Assembly: GCA_964513075.1 (NCBI GenBank)
Contig: CAZELR010000012.1
Location: forward strand, 20,233 to 84,232
DNA: 64,000 nt
Direction: 5' to 3'
DNA from: DAOUBP01 sp964513075
Lineage (GTDB): Bacteria > Chloroflexota > Anaerolineae > CG2-30-64-16
This document shows positions 1 to 10,173 of the stretch, in pieces. Under the pieces are notes generated by a model. It was not told the DNA's origin. It ran no database searches and saw nothing but the letters and a program-made list of their open reading frames with translations. Both the position numbers and the translations under genes were made by a program. The first letter of the stretch is position 1. Every line of letters starts with the position of its first letter.

Positions 1-1535
1 ACTCCTTCATTCCTGTCGGACGCCTGGCTGCTGCCCAGCAAAAGGTCCAGGGTGACGTAGACAACGAGCCCGGCAATCAGGCCGGCCGGCAGGCCGATTC
101 CCGCAAGGCGGAGGCTGTTATCCAGGATCAAGGGCAGGATGACGCCCAGGATGCCCCCGGCAACCAACGATACGATAAATAGATTGCGGCGTTTCCGCTC
201 TTGCATCAATCCCAGCCAGCGCAGCGCATAATAGAAGGTGCTGACATAGAGGAAGATCTGGGCGGCGAATTGCAGGATGCCGCCGCGCACCAGCGTGTCG
301 AAGGTCTCGTTGTGCGAGCGGTCGGGCGAGGCGTTGCGCGCTTCATAATGGGCCAGGTCGGGCGGATAGAAGCGATTGTAGGCCACCCACATGGACTCAG
401 GACCATATCCCACCAATGGGCGGAGGGCGTTCAGCGGGTCGGCGCGGCCGTCGGGGGTTGTAATGGGTGCGTGGGGCTTCAACATCATATCCACCACGCC
501 TTCCCAGATCAGTGCGCGCACTGCGTTGGTGCCTTGGGTCGTGCTGAACAGAGTGCAGAGACGGTCAACGTAGCGCATACCGCAGACATTTTGCAGGGGA
601 CTGTTCGGCACGTTCAGGGTCACCAAAACGATCAGCCCCGCTACAGTGAGACCGATGATGCTCAGCCAGGCAGCCTGCACATGGCGGCTCAGCCAGCCGA
701 GAGCTGCAGGCACCCGTGAACGCTTAGCAGCCCAACGGGCCAAGAGTAACAGTCCGAGGATAGCGAACACATACAAGCCTGCGCCCAATCCCAGCCACGG
801 TCCGCGGCTCTGAGTGAAAACGATGGCGATGACCTGCACAACCAGGATAAACATGTAACTGCCGGCGCGGGCCGCGTCCGCCAGGGTGCCACGTTCCGCG
901 TTCAAGAGCGCGGCCAGGCTATCCAACAGCCGCTCCAGCGTCAGGAAGACTGCCATGATCAGGTAGGCGGCCACGAAAATGGCGTTACCCATGTTGGCAG
1001 CCACCCGGTCGACCACGTCGCCGCCCCATGGCAGTGGGTCCAACCCGGCGTGCTGGATGATGCCGTAGATGGCGATGGGCAAGCTGGTGAGGATGACGGC
1101 ATGCAACAGCCGGTTGATCTGAGCCCGACGACGCAGGCGCGTCAACACCATGACAAAGACTATGACGTAGCTGAGAAACGAGAAGGCGCCCTGCATTCGC
1201 ACATAGGAGCCGAAGAAGCTGATGCGCGGGATCACCGATAGTGCGGTGCTGATCAGATAGCTGACGACCAGGAGCAGGGCCGGCAGCGCCAGCGGCGTGC
1301 TGCGCAGGCGTGATCGGAACCCTGACGCCGTCACCGGACGCGTCGACCCCCCATCCAGCAACTGCACGAGCCAGGCGACAGCCATCAGCAGAGCGATGGA
1401 GCGCACCAAGTGGATCTTGTCCGGCTCAAAAACACGGTTGGAGAATGTATTGAAGAACAGTGGCGCCACCACCAGAACGGCCAACCAGCCAGCCTCGATG
1501 ATGGCGTCGCAGATGCGACCAAGACGGGTTTCCAC
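1..1535 (-). CDS. O-antigen ligase family protein (partial, C-terminus off window)
   Basis: A minus-strand frame stays open from a GTG at 1535 to the window edge, at least 511 codons, so the C-terminus is missing. The protein is almost entirely hydrophobic helices (about ten membrane segments). Its N-terminus reads FFNTFSNRVFEPDKIHLVRS, which I recognise from Chloroflexota O-antigen ligase (Wzy_C) proteins. A run TQSRGPWLGLGAG and a large loop containing SPDRSHNETFDTLVRGG match the family pattern of conserved Arg/His loop residues. Such enzymes join or polymerise lipid-linked glycans on the outer face of the membrane. An upstream in-frame TTG near 1559 is an alternative start. It lies far from the main polysaccharide cluster at 29-45 kb, so its substrate is unknown; a TPR tail often seen in this family would be beyond the edge. 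Confidence 0.8.
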   Translation of the reverse strand, partial: METRLGRICDAIIEAGWLAVLVVAPLFFNTFSNRVFEPDKIHLVRSIALLMAVAWLVQLLDGGSTRPVTASGFRSRLRSTPLALPALLLVVSYLISTALSVIPRISFFGSYVRMQGAFSFLSYVIVFVMVLTRLRRRAQINRLLHAVILTSLPIAIYGIIQHAGLDPLPWGGDVVDRVAANMGNAIFVAAYLIMAVFLTLERLLDSLAALLNAERGTLADAARAGSYMFILVVQVIAIVFTQSRGPWLGLGAGLYVFAILGLLLLARWAAKRSRVPAALGWLSRHVQAAWLSIIGLTVAGLIVLVTLNVPNSPLQNVCGMRYVDRLCTLFSTTQGTNAVRALIWEGVVDMMLKPHAPITTPDGRADPLNALRPLVGYGPESMWVAYNRFYPPDLAHYEARNASPDRSHNETFDTLVRGGILQFAAQIFLYVSTFYYALRWLGLMQERKRRNLFIVSLVAGGILGVILPLILDNSLRLAGIGLPAGLIAGLVVYVTLDLLLGSSQASDRNEG

Positions 1536-1550
1536 AATACTGCTCGGTTC

Positions 1551-1586
1551 TGTGACGAGTAACAAGTGATCAATAACGAGTAACGA
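1551..1586. repeat. Word-like direct repeat upstream of the O-antigen ligase
   Basis: Two near-identical decamers, GACGAGTAAC (1554-1563) and AACGAGTAAC (1575-1584), sit in tandem just upstream of the ligase gene. They resemble the other low-complexity word repeats in this window (15.69, 30.0, 57.66 and 63.7 kb). The rest of the 291-base gap between this gene and the amylase holds only the hairpin at 1709-1740. Confidence 0.5.
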
Positions 1587-1708
1587 TTAACCGCATCAGC
1601 TACCCGCTCTAAAACGTCAATCTTACCGCAGGAAGGGAGAAAGCGCAAAACGGGGACGTGAAATGCGACGATAAGCGATTGTGGAGAACGAAGCGCGGCA
1701 TAAAGTTC

Positions 1709-1740
1709 GGGGCGCCTGTCAGCATCGCAACAGGCGCCCC
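1709..1740 (-). terminator. Strong hairpin, probable terminator of the amylase gene
   Basis: An 11-bp perfect inverted repeat GGGGCGCCTGT / ACAGGCGCCCC (1709-1719 and 1730-1740) with a 10-base loop lies 87 bases past the amylase stop codon. On the plus strand it is followed by a T-rich run (GTTTCTTTATT), on the minus strand by a weaker AU stretch, so it could work in both directions. No plus-strand gene ends here, so its likely job is ending the amylase transcript. Confidence 0.6.
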
Positions 1741-1826
1741 GTTTCTTTATTCAGTCACCACTCCGGCCGGCTGGAGCAGACCAGGCCGGCCAGGTGTGGA
1801 GTCGAAGCAGCCCCTGAGGGCTGTCA

Positions 1827-4800
1827 TCAACGCAAGATGATGGGCAGGAAGACCCGGAACGTCTTAGGCTCTGGGGTGGGAGGGGTTCCCTGCTCCGTCG
1901 TGAAGGTCAGCACATAGGGGTTTTGCAATGACGAATTGGCGTCACTCATGATCCCGGTGCTGAGCGTTAGCTTATACGTTGTGTTATAGTTCAGCGCCGC
2001 GGCCGGTGTAAAGGTCACGGTATTGGATGCAGCGTCATAGGTCACGGTCCCCGCGACACTTGCGCCGCCGGCCTCTAGCGTCACGCGATCCGCCAGCGTC
2101 GTATCCACCAGGGGCCGGCTGAAGACGACCTTCAGCACGGTATCCACCGGCACGTCGATGGCCTGATCGACCGGATCGCTGCTGATCACCAGCGGATCGC
2201 GCCAACTTGGCACGATGTCATTGACGACTTGGGTGCCGTCCGTCCCATAGTCGATCGCAAGCTGGCGGTTGATCAGGTCGTGGATTTGTTCCCACCATTC
2301 GACGGTGTCCCAGCTCCCGCGGGTGTACTTATACTCCAACGCGGTGCCATCCAGGAACTCCATCGTCAGGGTCCAGTGCGTGGCATCCACCTTGGTCATG
2401 GCCGGTTTATTCGCGGTCCACTGCCCCAACGCGGCTTGATTGCCAGGCATATAGATGACATCCCCAGCGGGCGTCTCAGGCGGTACAGTCACGTTCCAAG
2501 TCACCGTGACCATGCGCGCCTCAGCGGTGGCAGTTACGGTATTGGACTGGGCGGACCGGTTATAGGAGGTATCAACGGCGATGAGATAGTACTGGTAGGT
2601 CGTATCGCTGCTGACCTCACGATCGACGTATTGCGTCGTGCCGGCGAGAATCGTAGCCAGGCGCACCCAGCCTGGGTCAGCGACCGGCGCCGGATCGATC
2701 TGCCTCCGATACAGCTCGTAACCATACAGATCCGGCTCGGGGCTGGCGTTCCAAGCCAGCGTGATGCTGGCGGGCGTGGTGCCCGTGAGGATGAGGTTGA
2801 GCGGCGCGGCCGGCGGAGTTGTGTCTGCCGACGGGATCACATTCAGGATGCCGCCATCACTCAAACCGGAATGGAAGCCGCCGTAGACCCATTCACGGCC
2901 GCCGGTGGCGCTGGCGCGCACCAGATAGGTGTACCTGCCCACCCGATCCGGCATCAACGCCCCCATCCACTCCTCCCATTCCTTGAGCCGCCAGTCGGTG
3001 GTGGCGTAATCCTTGTTGTAGGTCATGGGCTGCCAGGTGTCCCAGTTGCCTGGCAGGACCTCGGCCGGTCCGTAGCCGATCTGCAGCAGCACGCCGTCGA
3101 TCTGGCCCGGCTTGAGCGTTTCGTTCTTGACGAACACACGGGCATAGATGGTCTCAGTCGCCTGGCCGGCCTGGATGACATGCGTGATGCTTGGCGGCCA
3201 CTGGAGCAGCAGGCCCGAGATGGTCCAATGTGGAATGGCGCTGACCTCATTGGAGTTTGCACTGTCCAGCCCATCCTTGACCGCGCGCACCACGTAATAG
3301 TAGGTCCGCCCGTTCTCTACAGTGGTGTCGGTATAGCTGGTCCCGGTCACCTCGGCGATCTTCTCGTAACCGCCGCCGGAGAGATAGGAGCGGAACACTT
3401 TGTAGCTGGTGGCGCCAGGCACGGCATTCCAGGTTAATGTGACCTGGCTCTCACCCTCGAGCGCCTTAAGGTTCGCCGGTGCAGCCGGTGCGGTGACCGC
3501 GCCCGCGTGTACGAGTACTGCGCCCCATAGACCATTGACCGGCACCGACAGCATGCCGCCAGTCACTGTGTAGGCGCCGCCATTCAGCGCGTCGGTGAGG
3601 ATCAGGCCGTTCGGCAGGTAGCCGCCCACCTTGAAGGTGATCGTTTGGGCGGTCTTGGCCCGATTGATCACGACCAACCCAACGCCATCGTTGTTCTTGC
3701 GGCCGTAGGCCAGGGCGTTGACAGCATCATCGGCCAGCAAAGTGTCGAAGCTGCCGGTGCGGAGGAAGCTGTATTGCCCGCGAATCTGGCCCATGGCCTG
3801 GTAGTGCGCCAACAAGCTCGCGTCGGCCTGGCGCCAGGCCGGCAGTGTGTTGTAACCGCCTTCATCGGCCCAGGGGTAGGGCTGGCGGTTGTACGGATCG
3901 TCGCGCGGCACATCGGAGCCGAAGCCGGCCAGGCCGACTTCATCGCCGTAGTAGATCGTCGGCGCGCCCGGCAGTGTGTATTGCAGGATTGCCACGGTCT
4001 TCAGGCGGGCCTTGCCGTCGGCAAAGCCGTTGACAGGGTAGCGATTGGCGCCGCTGCCCGCGATGCCGTCGTGATCCAGCTTGATCACGGCACGGTTGGT
4101 GTCGTGGCTGTCCAGCAGGTTCATTGCGGTGGACCACGCCGGCTCGGGGTAGTCTTCCTGAATCGCCCGGAAGGCAGACTCGAACTTGCTCGGCGTGAGC
4201 GGGGTCAGATTCAGATTGCCATCGCCGTCGGAGAACGGCGTGTCGCGCAGGAAGCTGAGCAACGTGGTGGCAAAGCGATAGTTCATGGTCGAATCGAACT
4301 TATCGCCCAACACCACCGGTCGCACGTCGCCCTCACCCCACGTCTCGGAGTAGGTCATCACGTCAGGCTTGGTGCTCTGCAGGATGGGCCGCCACTCTGT
4401 GAAGAAGGATCCCGCGATATCGGGCACCACGTCGACGCGGTAGCCGTCCGCACCATTGTTCAGCCAGTACTTCGCCGTCGCATCGGCGTCGCGCATCCAG
4501 AAGTTGCGCACGGCGTCGTTGTCGGTGGTGTTAACCTTGGGCAGCGTCACGACGCCATACCAGGCCTCATAGTTCGCGTCGCCGGCGCAGACGCCCGTGC
4601 CGGGCGGGTTTGCCGGGGTGAAGTAGAACCAGGAGCGATATGGGCTGTCCACCGACTCGCACGCGCCCACCTCGGGATGCTGATTGAAGCGATCGAAGTA
4701 GATGCTGTCGGACGAGACGTGGTTCGGCACCATGTCCAGAATGATCTTCATCCCGCGCGCTTCGGTCTCCACGTCCAACTGCCGGAAGAGCGCCAGATCG

Positions 4801-7499
4801 CCCAGGCTCGGGTCGATGGTGCGGTAGTCGTCGCCATCGTAGCGATGGTTGGACGGCGACAGGAAGATCGGGTTGAAGTAGATCGTGTTGACGCCGAACG
4901 ACTGGAGGTAATCCAGTTTGTCAATCACACCCTGCAGGTCGCCACCATAGAAGGTGCTGCTGTAGGTGCTGTACCACGGGTTGGACACGTCATACGGCTC
5001 CGGGTCGGGCACGATTGTGTTCCACGGCGTGATGGGCCAGGCGTGCCCGCGTTCGGCCGGATAGAACCACTTGGCAGCGGTCGGATCATTGGTTGCGTCG
5101 CCGTTGCGGAAGCGGTCCGGGAAGATTTGGTAGATAACCGCATTCTTGGCCCACTCAGGTGAGGTGAAAGCCGCATCATAAACGTAGATATTGTAAGGCT
5201 GATTGGCCGGGGCGTTGTATGGCTGGCCCACGCTGCCGTCCTGCGCGGCATCGTCCTCGTAGTAGACGATCTTGTCGCCATCCACCGCGCCGAACGTGTA
5301 ACCCAGCACGGTCAGCTTATCCGGGGCGTTGAATTTTACCTCCCAGAAATCGTAGCCCCACGGGTTCTGGCCATCGCCGGGCACGGTTGCCGCTTTGGTC
5401 ATGCGATACAGGCTGGCGCCGCCGCTCAACAGGTCGGTGACGCGTACGCTCACGCCCTCGACATCTCCTGCCGTGGTGCGGAAGCGCAGGCGCACCTCGC
5501 TGCCCTTGGTGACCGCTCCGAACGGCGTGCGGTAGAGGGTGTCGCGCGAGTCGTGCAGCAGCCCGTCCCACCAGATGTTGCCGTCGATGCCTGGCTCGGC
5601 CGGGTTGTTGATGCTGTCCTGGATTTCCTTGGTGGCGTATTTGAACTTGAAGGTGACCGTTTGACCGGGCTCGGGCACCACCAGCGCAATGTTCGCGCCG
5701 CCGGGCGCGCCGCCCTGGCCGTAGTTCTCCGCCCAGCTTTCACCCACCGCGACCTTGTACTCATAACTGCCCGCGGGCAGGAAGCCGGCAAAGGTGACCC
5801 AACCGTCGTGCGCCTTGTCCTTCATCCAGGTGGTCAGGTTATCGGGCGCCCAGTTCGCGCCGCCCAACGCCTCGCCCAGCGAGCCGACCAGCGTCACGAT
5901 GTGATCGGCCGCGTTGTTGGCCACCCAATTGTCATGGCGGTCATAGTAGAACTTGACCTCTTGGCCTCCGCCCACCGCGGTGAAGGTCAGGTTCGCGCCG
6001 CCGGGGACCCCATCCACACCATAGTTCTCCGCCCAACTGCCGCCCACCGTGGCCTTGAACTCGTATGAGCCGGCGGGGATCGTAGTAGTCGCGAACGTGT
6101 AGACGTTATCACCGTTGGGATCGACGCCCTTGATATTCAGGTTGTCCGGCGCCCAGTTGCCGCCCAGGCCCGCCGCCTCCGGGTAGCTGCCGGGGAAGGT
6201 CACCAGCAGCTCGATGGCCGGATAGATCACGAAGTTGGAGAGGGTCGTTGTGGCGCCGCCCCAATCCGGTGCGGCGAAATTGACGTTCGCATCTGACGGC
6301 ACACTGTCCTGCGCATGGCCGCCGCCGCCCGTGGTAAACGCTTCGATGGCGATGTGCGCCGGGCTGCCAAGCGCGGCCTTCGGGATGCTGTACTCCAGGA
6401 AATGATTCGCAGCACTGAAGCCCTGCGCGCCGCCCTTACTCGTCAGGGTGGGATATTGCCACGCGGCCCCGTCCCAAGTGGTGAGCTGTGCGTTCTCGAT
6501 GGTGCCGTCGTCCTTGTGATAGACGTAGAGCGCGTACTCCGGCTGGCGGATGGACACCGCGTTCACCGCGCGGCCCCACGGATCGGTGGTCGCGCCGCTG
6601 CCATCAACTTGGTTGGTGTCGATATAGATGCCGTAGGTCATGCCCCAGTTCGTAGCGCCGGCATCGAGGCCGATGTAGTAGTTGTTGGCGTCGTCCACGA
6701 TGTAGAGGTTGCTGAGATCCAGGTTTGGCTCACTCATGTCCGCGACCGGATCAGTGGCAACCGCGCTGCCGTAGGCTGCATCCTTGACGCCATCAATCGT
6801 GATCAGGCCGCCGGATGGAGGCAGCACTTCTTCGCTGACCGCAGTGGTGGCGGGATCGAAGGTAAACTTCACATCTCCGCCGCCTGCGGGCACGGTAAAC
6901 GCCTTGTTCGAGCCGGGGTAAGATACGGCCCAGCTTTCATTCAGGGCGATCTTATACTCGTAGCTGCCGGCCGGCAGCCCCTTGGCCGTATAGGTGTACT
7001 TGCCCTCGCTATCCGGCCCCTTCAACAACGTCCTCAGATTGTCCGGCGCCCAATCTGCGCCGCCGATCTTGGAGGGGAAGTTGCCCACCGCTGCAGCAAT
7101 CACCTTGTTGACGCTGTCGGCCACGTAGTGGTCGGCCGGGTCGTAATACCAGTTCACGTGCTGGCCCGCCGTCACAGCAAGGGGCACATCGGCCGCGGGG
7201 AACGCCTTGCCCCAATCGCCGTCTTCCACGATCTTGTAGGCATAGCTGTCCGCGACCGGGATATCGGCGCCGAACTTCCAGACGCCATCATTGTTTGCGT
7301 CGGCCAGGTTGGTCAACGCATCGTTGTTCGACCAATCATTGCCGCCGATCTCGCTCTCGAAGCTGCCGGCAACGTTGACCTGGGCGAGTCCGGGGACCGC
7401 AGGCCCGGGATTGGAGATGGGAGCAGCTGCTCCGAGTGGCAACGCGCCAAACAGCATTGTCAGCACGGTGAGCAGGGCCAGCAAACGGTACTTCTGCAT
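1827..7499 (-). CDS. Secreted multidomain alpha-amylase/pullulanase-like GH13 enzyme
   Basis: 1890 residues with a signal peptide (residues 1 to about 26). In order: two pullulanase X25-like starch-binding modules (about 43-225), a CBM9/DOMON-like domain (about 230-430), two more X25-like modules (about 440-625), an amylase N-terminal beta domain (about 630-760), the GH13 barrel (about 785-1200), a C-terminal beta domain, two FN3 domains (about 1300-1380 and 1490-1590), a CBM20-like domain (about 1595-1695) and an Ig-like Big_5 domain. The catalytic triad is visible: nucleophile Asp near 1022 (GYRVDVVPD), acid Glu near 1052 (SETWGEGD), Asp near 1132 (LLDSHDTNR). The barrel start VIYQIFPDRFRNGD is neopullulanase/cyclomaltodextrinase-like. 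The end, a proline linker then FRVFLPIILR, resembles the C-terminal tail of secreted Chloroflexota proteins. SD AAAGGAG precedes the ATG. Expected role: extracellular starch or glycogen breakdown; exact linkage specificity cannot be read. Confidence 0.92.
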   Translation of the reverse strand: MQKYRLLALLTVLTMLFGALPLGAAAPISNPGPAVPGLAQVNVAGSFESEIGGNDWSNNDALTNLADANNDGVWKFGADIPVADSYAYKIVEDGDWGKAFPAADVPLAVTAGQHVNWYYDPADHYVADSVNKVIAAAVGNFPSKIGGADWAPDNLRTLLKGPDSEGKYTYTAKGLPAGSYEYKIALNESWAVSYPGSNKAFTVPAGGGDVKFTFDPATTAVSEEVLPPSGGLITIDGVKDAAYGSAVATDPVADMSEPNLDLSNLYIVDDANNYYIGLDAGATNWGMTYGIYIDTNQVDGSGATTDPWGRAVNAVSIRQPEYALYVYHKDDGTIENAQLTTWDGAAWQYPTLTSKGGAQGFSAANHFLEYSIPKAALGSPAHIAIEAFTTGGGGHAQDSVPSDANVNFAAPDWGGATTTLSNFVIYPAIELLVTFPGSYPEAAGLGGNWAPDNLNIKGVDPNGDNVYTFATTTIPAGSYEFKATVGGSWAENYGVDGVPGGANLTFTAVGGGQEVKFYYDRHDNWVANNAADHIVTLVGSLGEALGGANWAPDNLTTWMKDKAHDGWVTFAGFLPAGSYEYKVAVGESWAENYGQGGAPGGANIALVVPEPGQTVTFKFKYATKEIQDSINNPAEPGIDGNIWWDGLLHDSRDTLYRTPFGAVTKGSEVRLRFRTTAGDVEGVSVRVTDLLSGGASLYRMTKAATVPGDGQNPWGYDFWEVKFNAPDKLTVLGYTFGAVDGDKIVYYEDDAAQDGSVGQPYNAPANQPYNIYVYDAAFTSPEWAKNAVIYQIFPDRFRNGDATNDPTAAKWFYPAERGHAWPITPWNTIVPDPEPYDVSNPWYSTYSSTFYGGDLQGVIDKLDYLQSFGVNTIYFNPIFLSPSNHRYDGDDYRTIDPSLGDLALFRQLDVETEARGMKIILDMVPNHVSSDSIYFDRFNQHPEVGACESVDSPYRSWFYFTPANPPGTGVCAGDANYEAWYGVVTLPKVNTTDNDAVRNFWMRDADATAKYWLNNGADGYRVDVVPDIAGSFFTEWRPILQSTKPDVMTYSETWGEGDVRPVVLGDKFDSTMNYRFATTLLSFLRDTPFSDGDGNLNLTPLTPSKFESAFRAIQEDYPEPAWSTAMNLLDSHDTNRAVIKLDHDGIAGSGANRYPVNGFADGKARLKTVAILQYTLPGAPTIYYGDEVGLAGFGSDVPRDDPYNRQPYPWADEGGYNTLPAWRQADASLLAHYQAMGQIRGQYSFLRTGSFDTLLADDAVNALAYGRKNNDGVGLVVINRAKTAQTITFKVGGYLPNGLILTDALNGGAYTVTGGMLSVPVNGLWGAVLVHAGAVTAPAAPANLKALEGESQVTLTWNAVPGATSYKVFRSYLSGGGYEKIAEVTGTSYTDTTVENGRTYYYVVRAVKDGLDSANSNEVSAIPHWTISGLLLQWPPSITHVIQAGQATETIYARVFVKNETLKPGQIDGVLLQIGYGPAEVLPGNWDTWQPMTYNKDYATTDWRLKEWEEWMGALMPDRVGRYTYLVRASATGGREWVYGGFHSGLSDGGILNVIPSADTTPPAAPLNLILTGTTPASITLAWNASPEPDLYGYELYRRQIDPAPVADPGWVRLATILAGTTQYVDREVSSDTTYQYYLIAVDTSYNRSAQSNTVTATAEARMVTVTWNVTVPPETPAGDVIYMPGNQAALGQWTANKPAMTKVDATHWTLTMEFLDGTALEYKYTRGSWDTVEWWEQIHDLINRQLAIDYGTDGTQVVNDIVPSWRDPLVISSDPVDQAIDVPVDTVLKVVFSRPLVDTTLADRVTLEAGGASVAGTVTYDAASNTVTFTPAAALNYNTTYKLTLSTGIMSDANSSLQNPYVLTFTTEQGTPPTPEPKTFRVFLPIILR

Positions 7500-7833
7500 A
7501 CGATGCTCCTTTCAAGACTCTGAGTGAAATGTGGTCAAATAACAAACGAGGCCGCGCCCCCAGGTGCAGGGCACGACCTTGCCAGATCGACAAATGCGTC
7601 GGAATAGGGAAGCCACGTCAAAGCAAACCTCTGTTTGGGCGCTGCATCGAGCCGATGTTCGCTTCGGGTCTTGGGCGCCACCGGGCGCAGTGTGGACGAT
7701 GACTGAGAACAATGTCGGAATGAACGAAACGATGGTATCACAGGCGGGCAGGGGTGTCAAAGAACGCCAAGATTATGCTGATCTGAATATCAGTCCGAAA
7801 CTCAGTCGTGGGCGCATTTCAAGATGCATGCTG

Positions 7834-7862
7834 TTGCAGAAACTCAATTCTTATAGTAAAAT
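7834..7862 (+). promoter_or_regulatory. Sigma70-type promoter for the first aldolase gene
   Basis: TTGCAG (7834-7839), a 17-base spacer and TAAAAT (7857-7862) sit about 40 bases before the ATG at 7904. The rest of the 404-base region 7500-7903 between the divergent amylase and aldolase genes shows no convincing gene; the amylase promoter must also lie here but I could not place it. Confidence 0.5.
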
Positions 7863-7903
7863 CCAAAAGTCGTCATTTCGGGCCTTTTAAGGAGGTGTAT
7901 TCG

Positions 7904-8977
<1,074 letters not shown>

Positions 8978-8985
8978 TAGTCTGT

Positions 8986-9031
8986 AGGGGCGATCCCTCT
9001 GCGGTCGCCCGATCTGCAGAGCGATCGGGCG
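8986..9031. repeat. Overlapping inverted repeats between the two aldolase genes
   Basis: Two hairpins compete for the same bases: GGGCGA (8988-8993) with TCGCCC (9005-9010), and CGCCCGATC (9006-9014) with GATCGGGCG (9023-9031). The GTAGGGGCGA...TCGCCC wording resembles an intergenic palindrome common in Chloroflexota drafts. It may end or attenuate the first aldolase transcript, but no T-run follows. Confidence 0.45.
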
Positions 9032-9106
9032 GCAATCGCGCATGCGTACTCTGGGAGCCGGTCATCTTCGCGGTGATCGGCTCCTATCCATTTCGAGGTA
9101 ACTTCC

Positions 9107-10051
9107 ATGATTGTAACAACCAAGAAGCTGTTTGAACATGCGTACGGCAAGTACGCCATCGGTGCGTATAACATCAACAACCTGGAGCAGACGATGGGCC
9201 TGTTCCGCGGCTGTGTGGACAGCCAGGCCCCATTCATCATCCAGATCAGCAAGGGTGCGCGCACCTACACGCACAAGAGCATGTTGGAGGCCATCATCCG
9301 GGCCGCCGATGAGGTCTTTCCTGAGGCCATTTTCGCGGTGCACCTGGACCACGGCGACGAGAAGACCTGCATGGACTGCATCGCGAGCGGTTTCTACAGC
9401 TCGGTGATGATCGATGCCAGCCACGAGTCATTCGAGAAGAACATCGAGATCACCCGCCGAGTGGTCGATGCGGCCCATGCGGCCGGCCTGGTCGTCGAGG
9501 CCGAGCTGGGGCAGTTGGGCGGCGTGGAGGAGCACGTCAAGGTCAGCGAGGCCGACGCCAAGCTCACCGACCCGGCCCAGGCCCGCGAGTTCGTCGAGCG
9601 CTCCGGCTGTGACTCGTTGGCCTGCGCGATCGGCACCAGCCACGGCGCGTTCAAGTTCACCGGTTCGCAGGGACTGCGTTTCGATGTGCTGGGCCAGATT
9701 CAGGCGCGGCTGCCCGGCTTTCCGTTGGTGATGCACGGCTCCAGCTCGGTGCCGCAGGAAGAGGTGGCGCGCATCAACGCTGCGGGCGGCAAGTTGGCCG
9801 GGGCGAAGGGCGTGGACGACAATCAGTTCCGGCGCGCGGCAGAGTTGGGCGTCACCAAGATCAACATCGACACCGACGGCCGCCTGGTATGGACGCGCGT
9901 CCATCGCGAATTCTTCCGCGACTTCCCGGAAAAGTTCGATCTGCGCGATCCCGGCAAAGTGTTCATGGCCGAGTACGCCAAATTCATCGCGGATAAGAAT
10001 GTGAAACTGGGCAGCGCCGGGCAGATTCCAGCGATTCGCGCCGCACTGTAA
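9107..10051 (+). CDS. Class II fructose/tagatose-bisphosphate aldolase, class IIB type
   Basis: 314 residues of the ketose-bisphosphate aldolase family (class IIB, Fba/GatY/KbaY group). Seen: HLDHGDEKTCMDC (catalytic Asp and metal His), VEAELGQLGG, GTSHGAFKF with a metal-binding His, HGSSSVP and KINIDTDGRL. Class IIB members act on fructose 1,6-bisphosphate or on tagatose 1,6-bisphosphate; the sequence does not settle which. A modest SD (GAGGTAA) precedes the ATG. It follows the FbaA-type enzyme by 129 bases and may be cotranscribed or have its own promoter. Having one aldolase of each subclass side by side suggests different substrates or conditions. Confidence 0.92.
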   Translation: MIVTTKKLFEHAYGKYAIGAYNINNLEQTMGLFRGCVDSQAPFIIQISKGARTYTHKSMLEAIIRAADEVFPEAIFAVHLDHGDEKTCMDCIASGFYSSVMIDASHESFEKNIEITRRVVDAAHAAGLVVEAELGQLGGVEEHVKVSEADAKLTDPAQAREFVERSGCDSLACAIGTSHGAFKFTGSQGLRFDVLGQIQARLPGFPLVMHGSSSVPQEEVARINAAGGKLAGAKGVDDNQFRRAAELGVTKINIDTDGRLVWTRVHREFFRDFPEKFDLRDPGKVFMAEYAKFIADKNVKLGSAGQIPAIRAAL

Positions 10052-10173
10052 CTGGCCGAGAAATGGCATGTGATGGGGCGGTCGTTGGGCCAGTGAAACC
10101 TGCCTGACGACCACCTCGGCGCGATTAACGCATCGATGTACGCATCTTGCTTCGTAGCGCCCGCGGGGTAGCG

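Noticed and set aside
2229..7523. Long plus-strand open frames opposite the amylase gene (2229-3437, 3645-5162, 6315-7523).
   Set aside because: They lie antisense to a clearly recognised protein, have no recognisable domains and no SD; high G+C leaves such frames open by chance.
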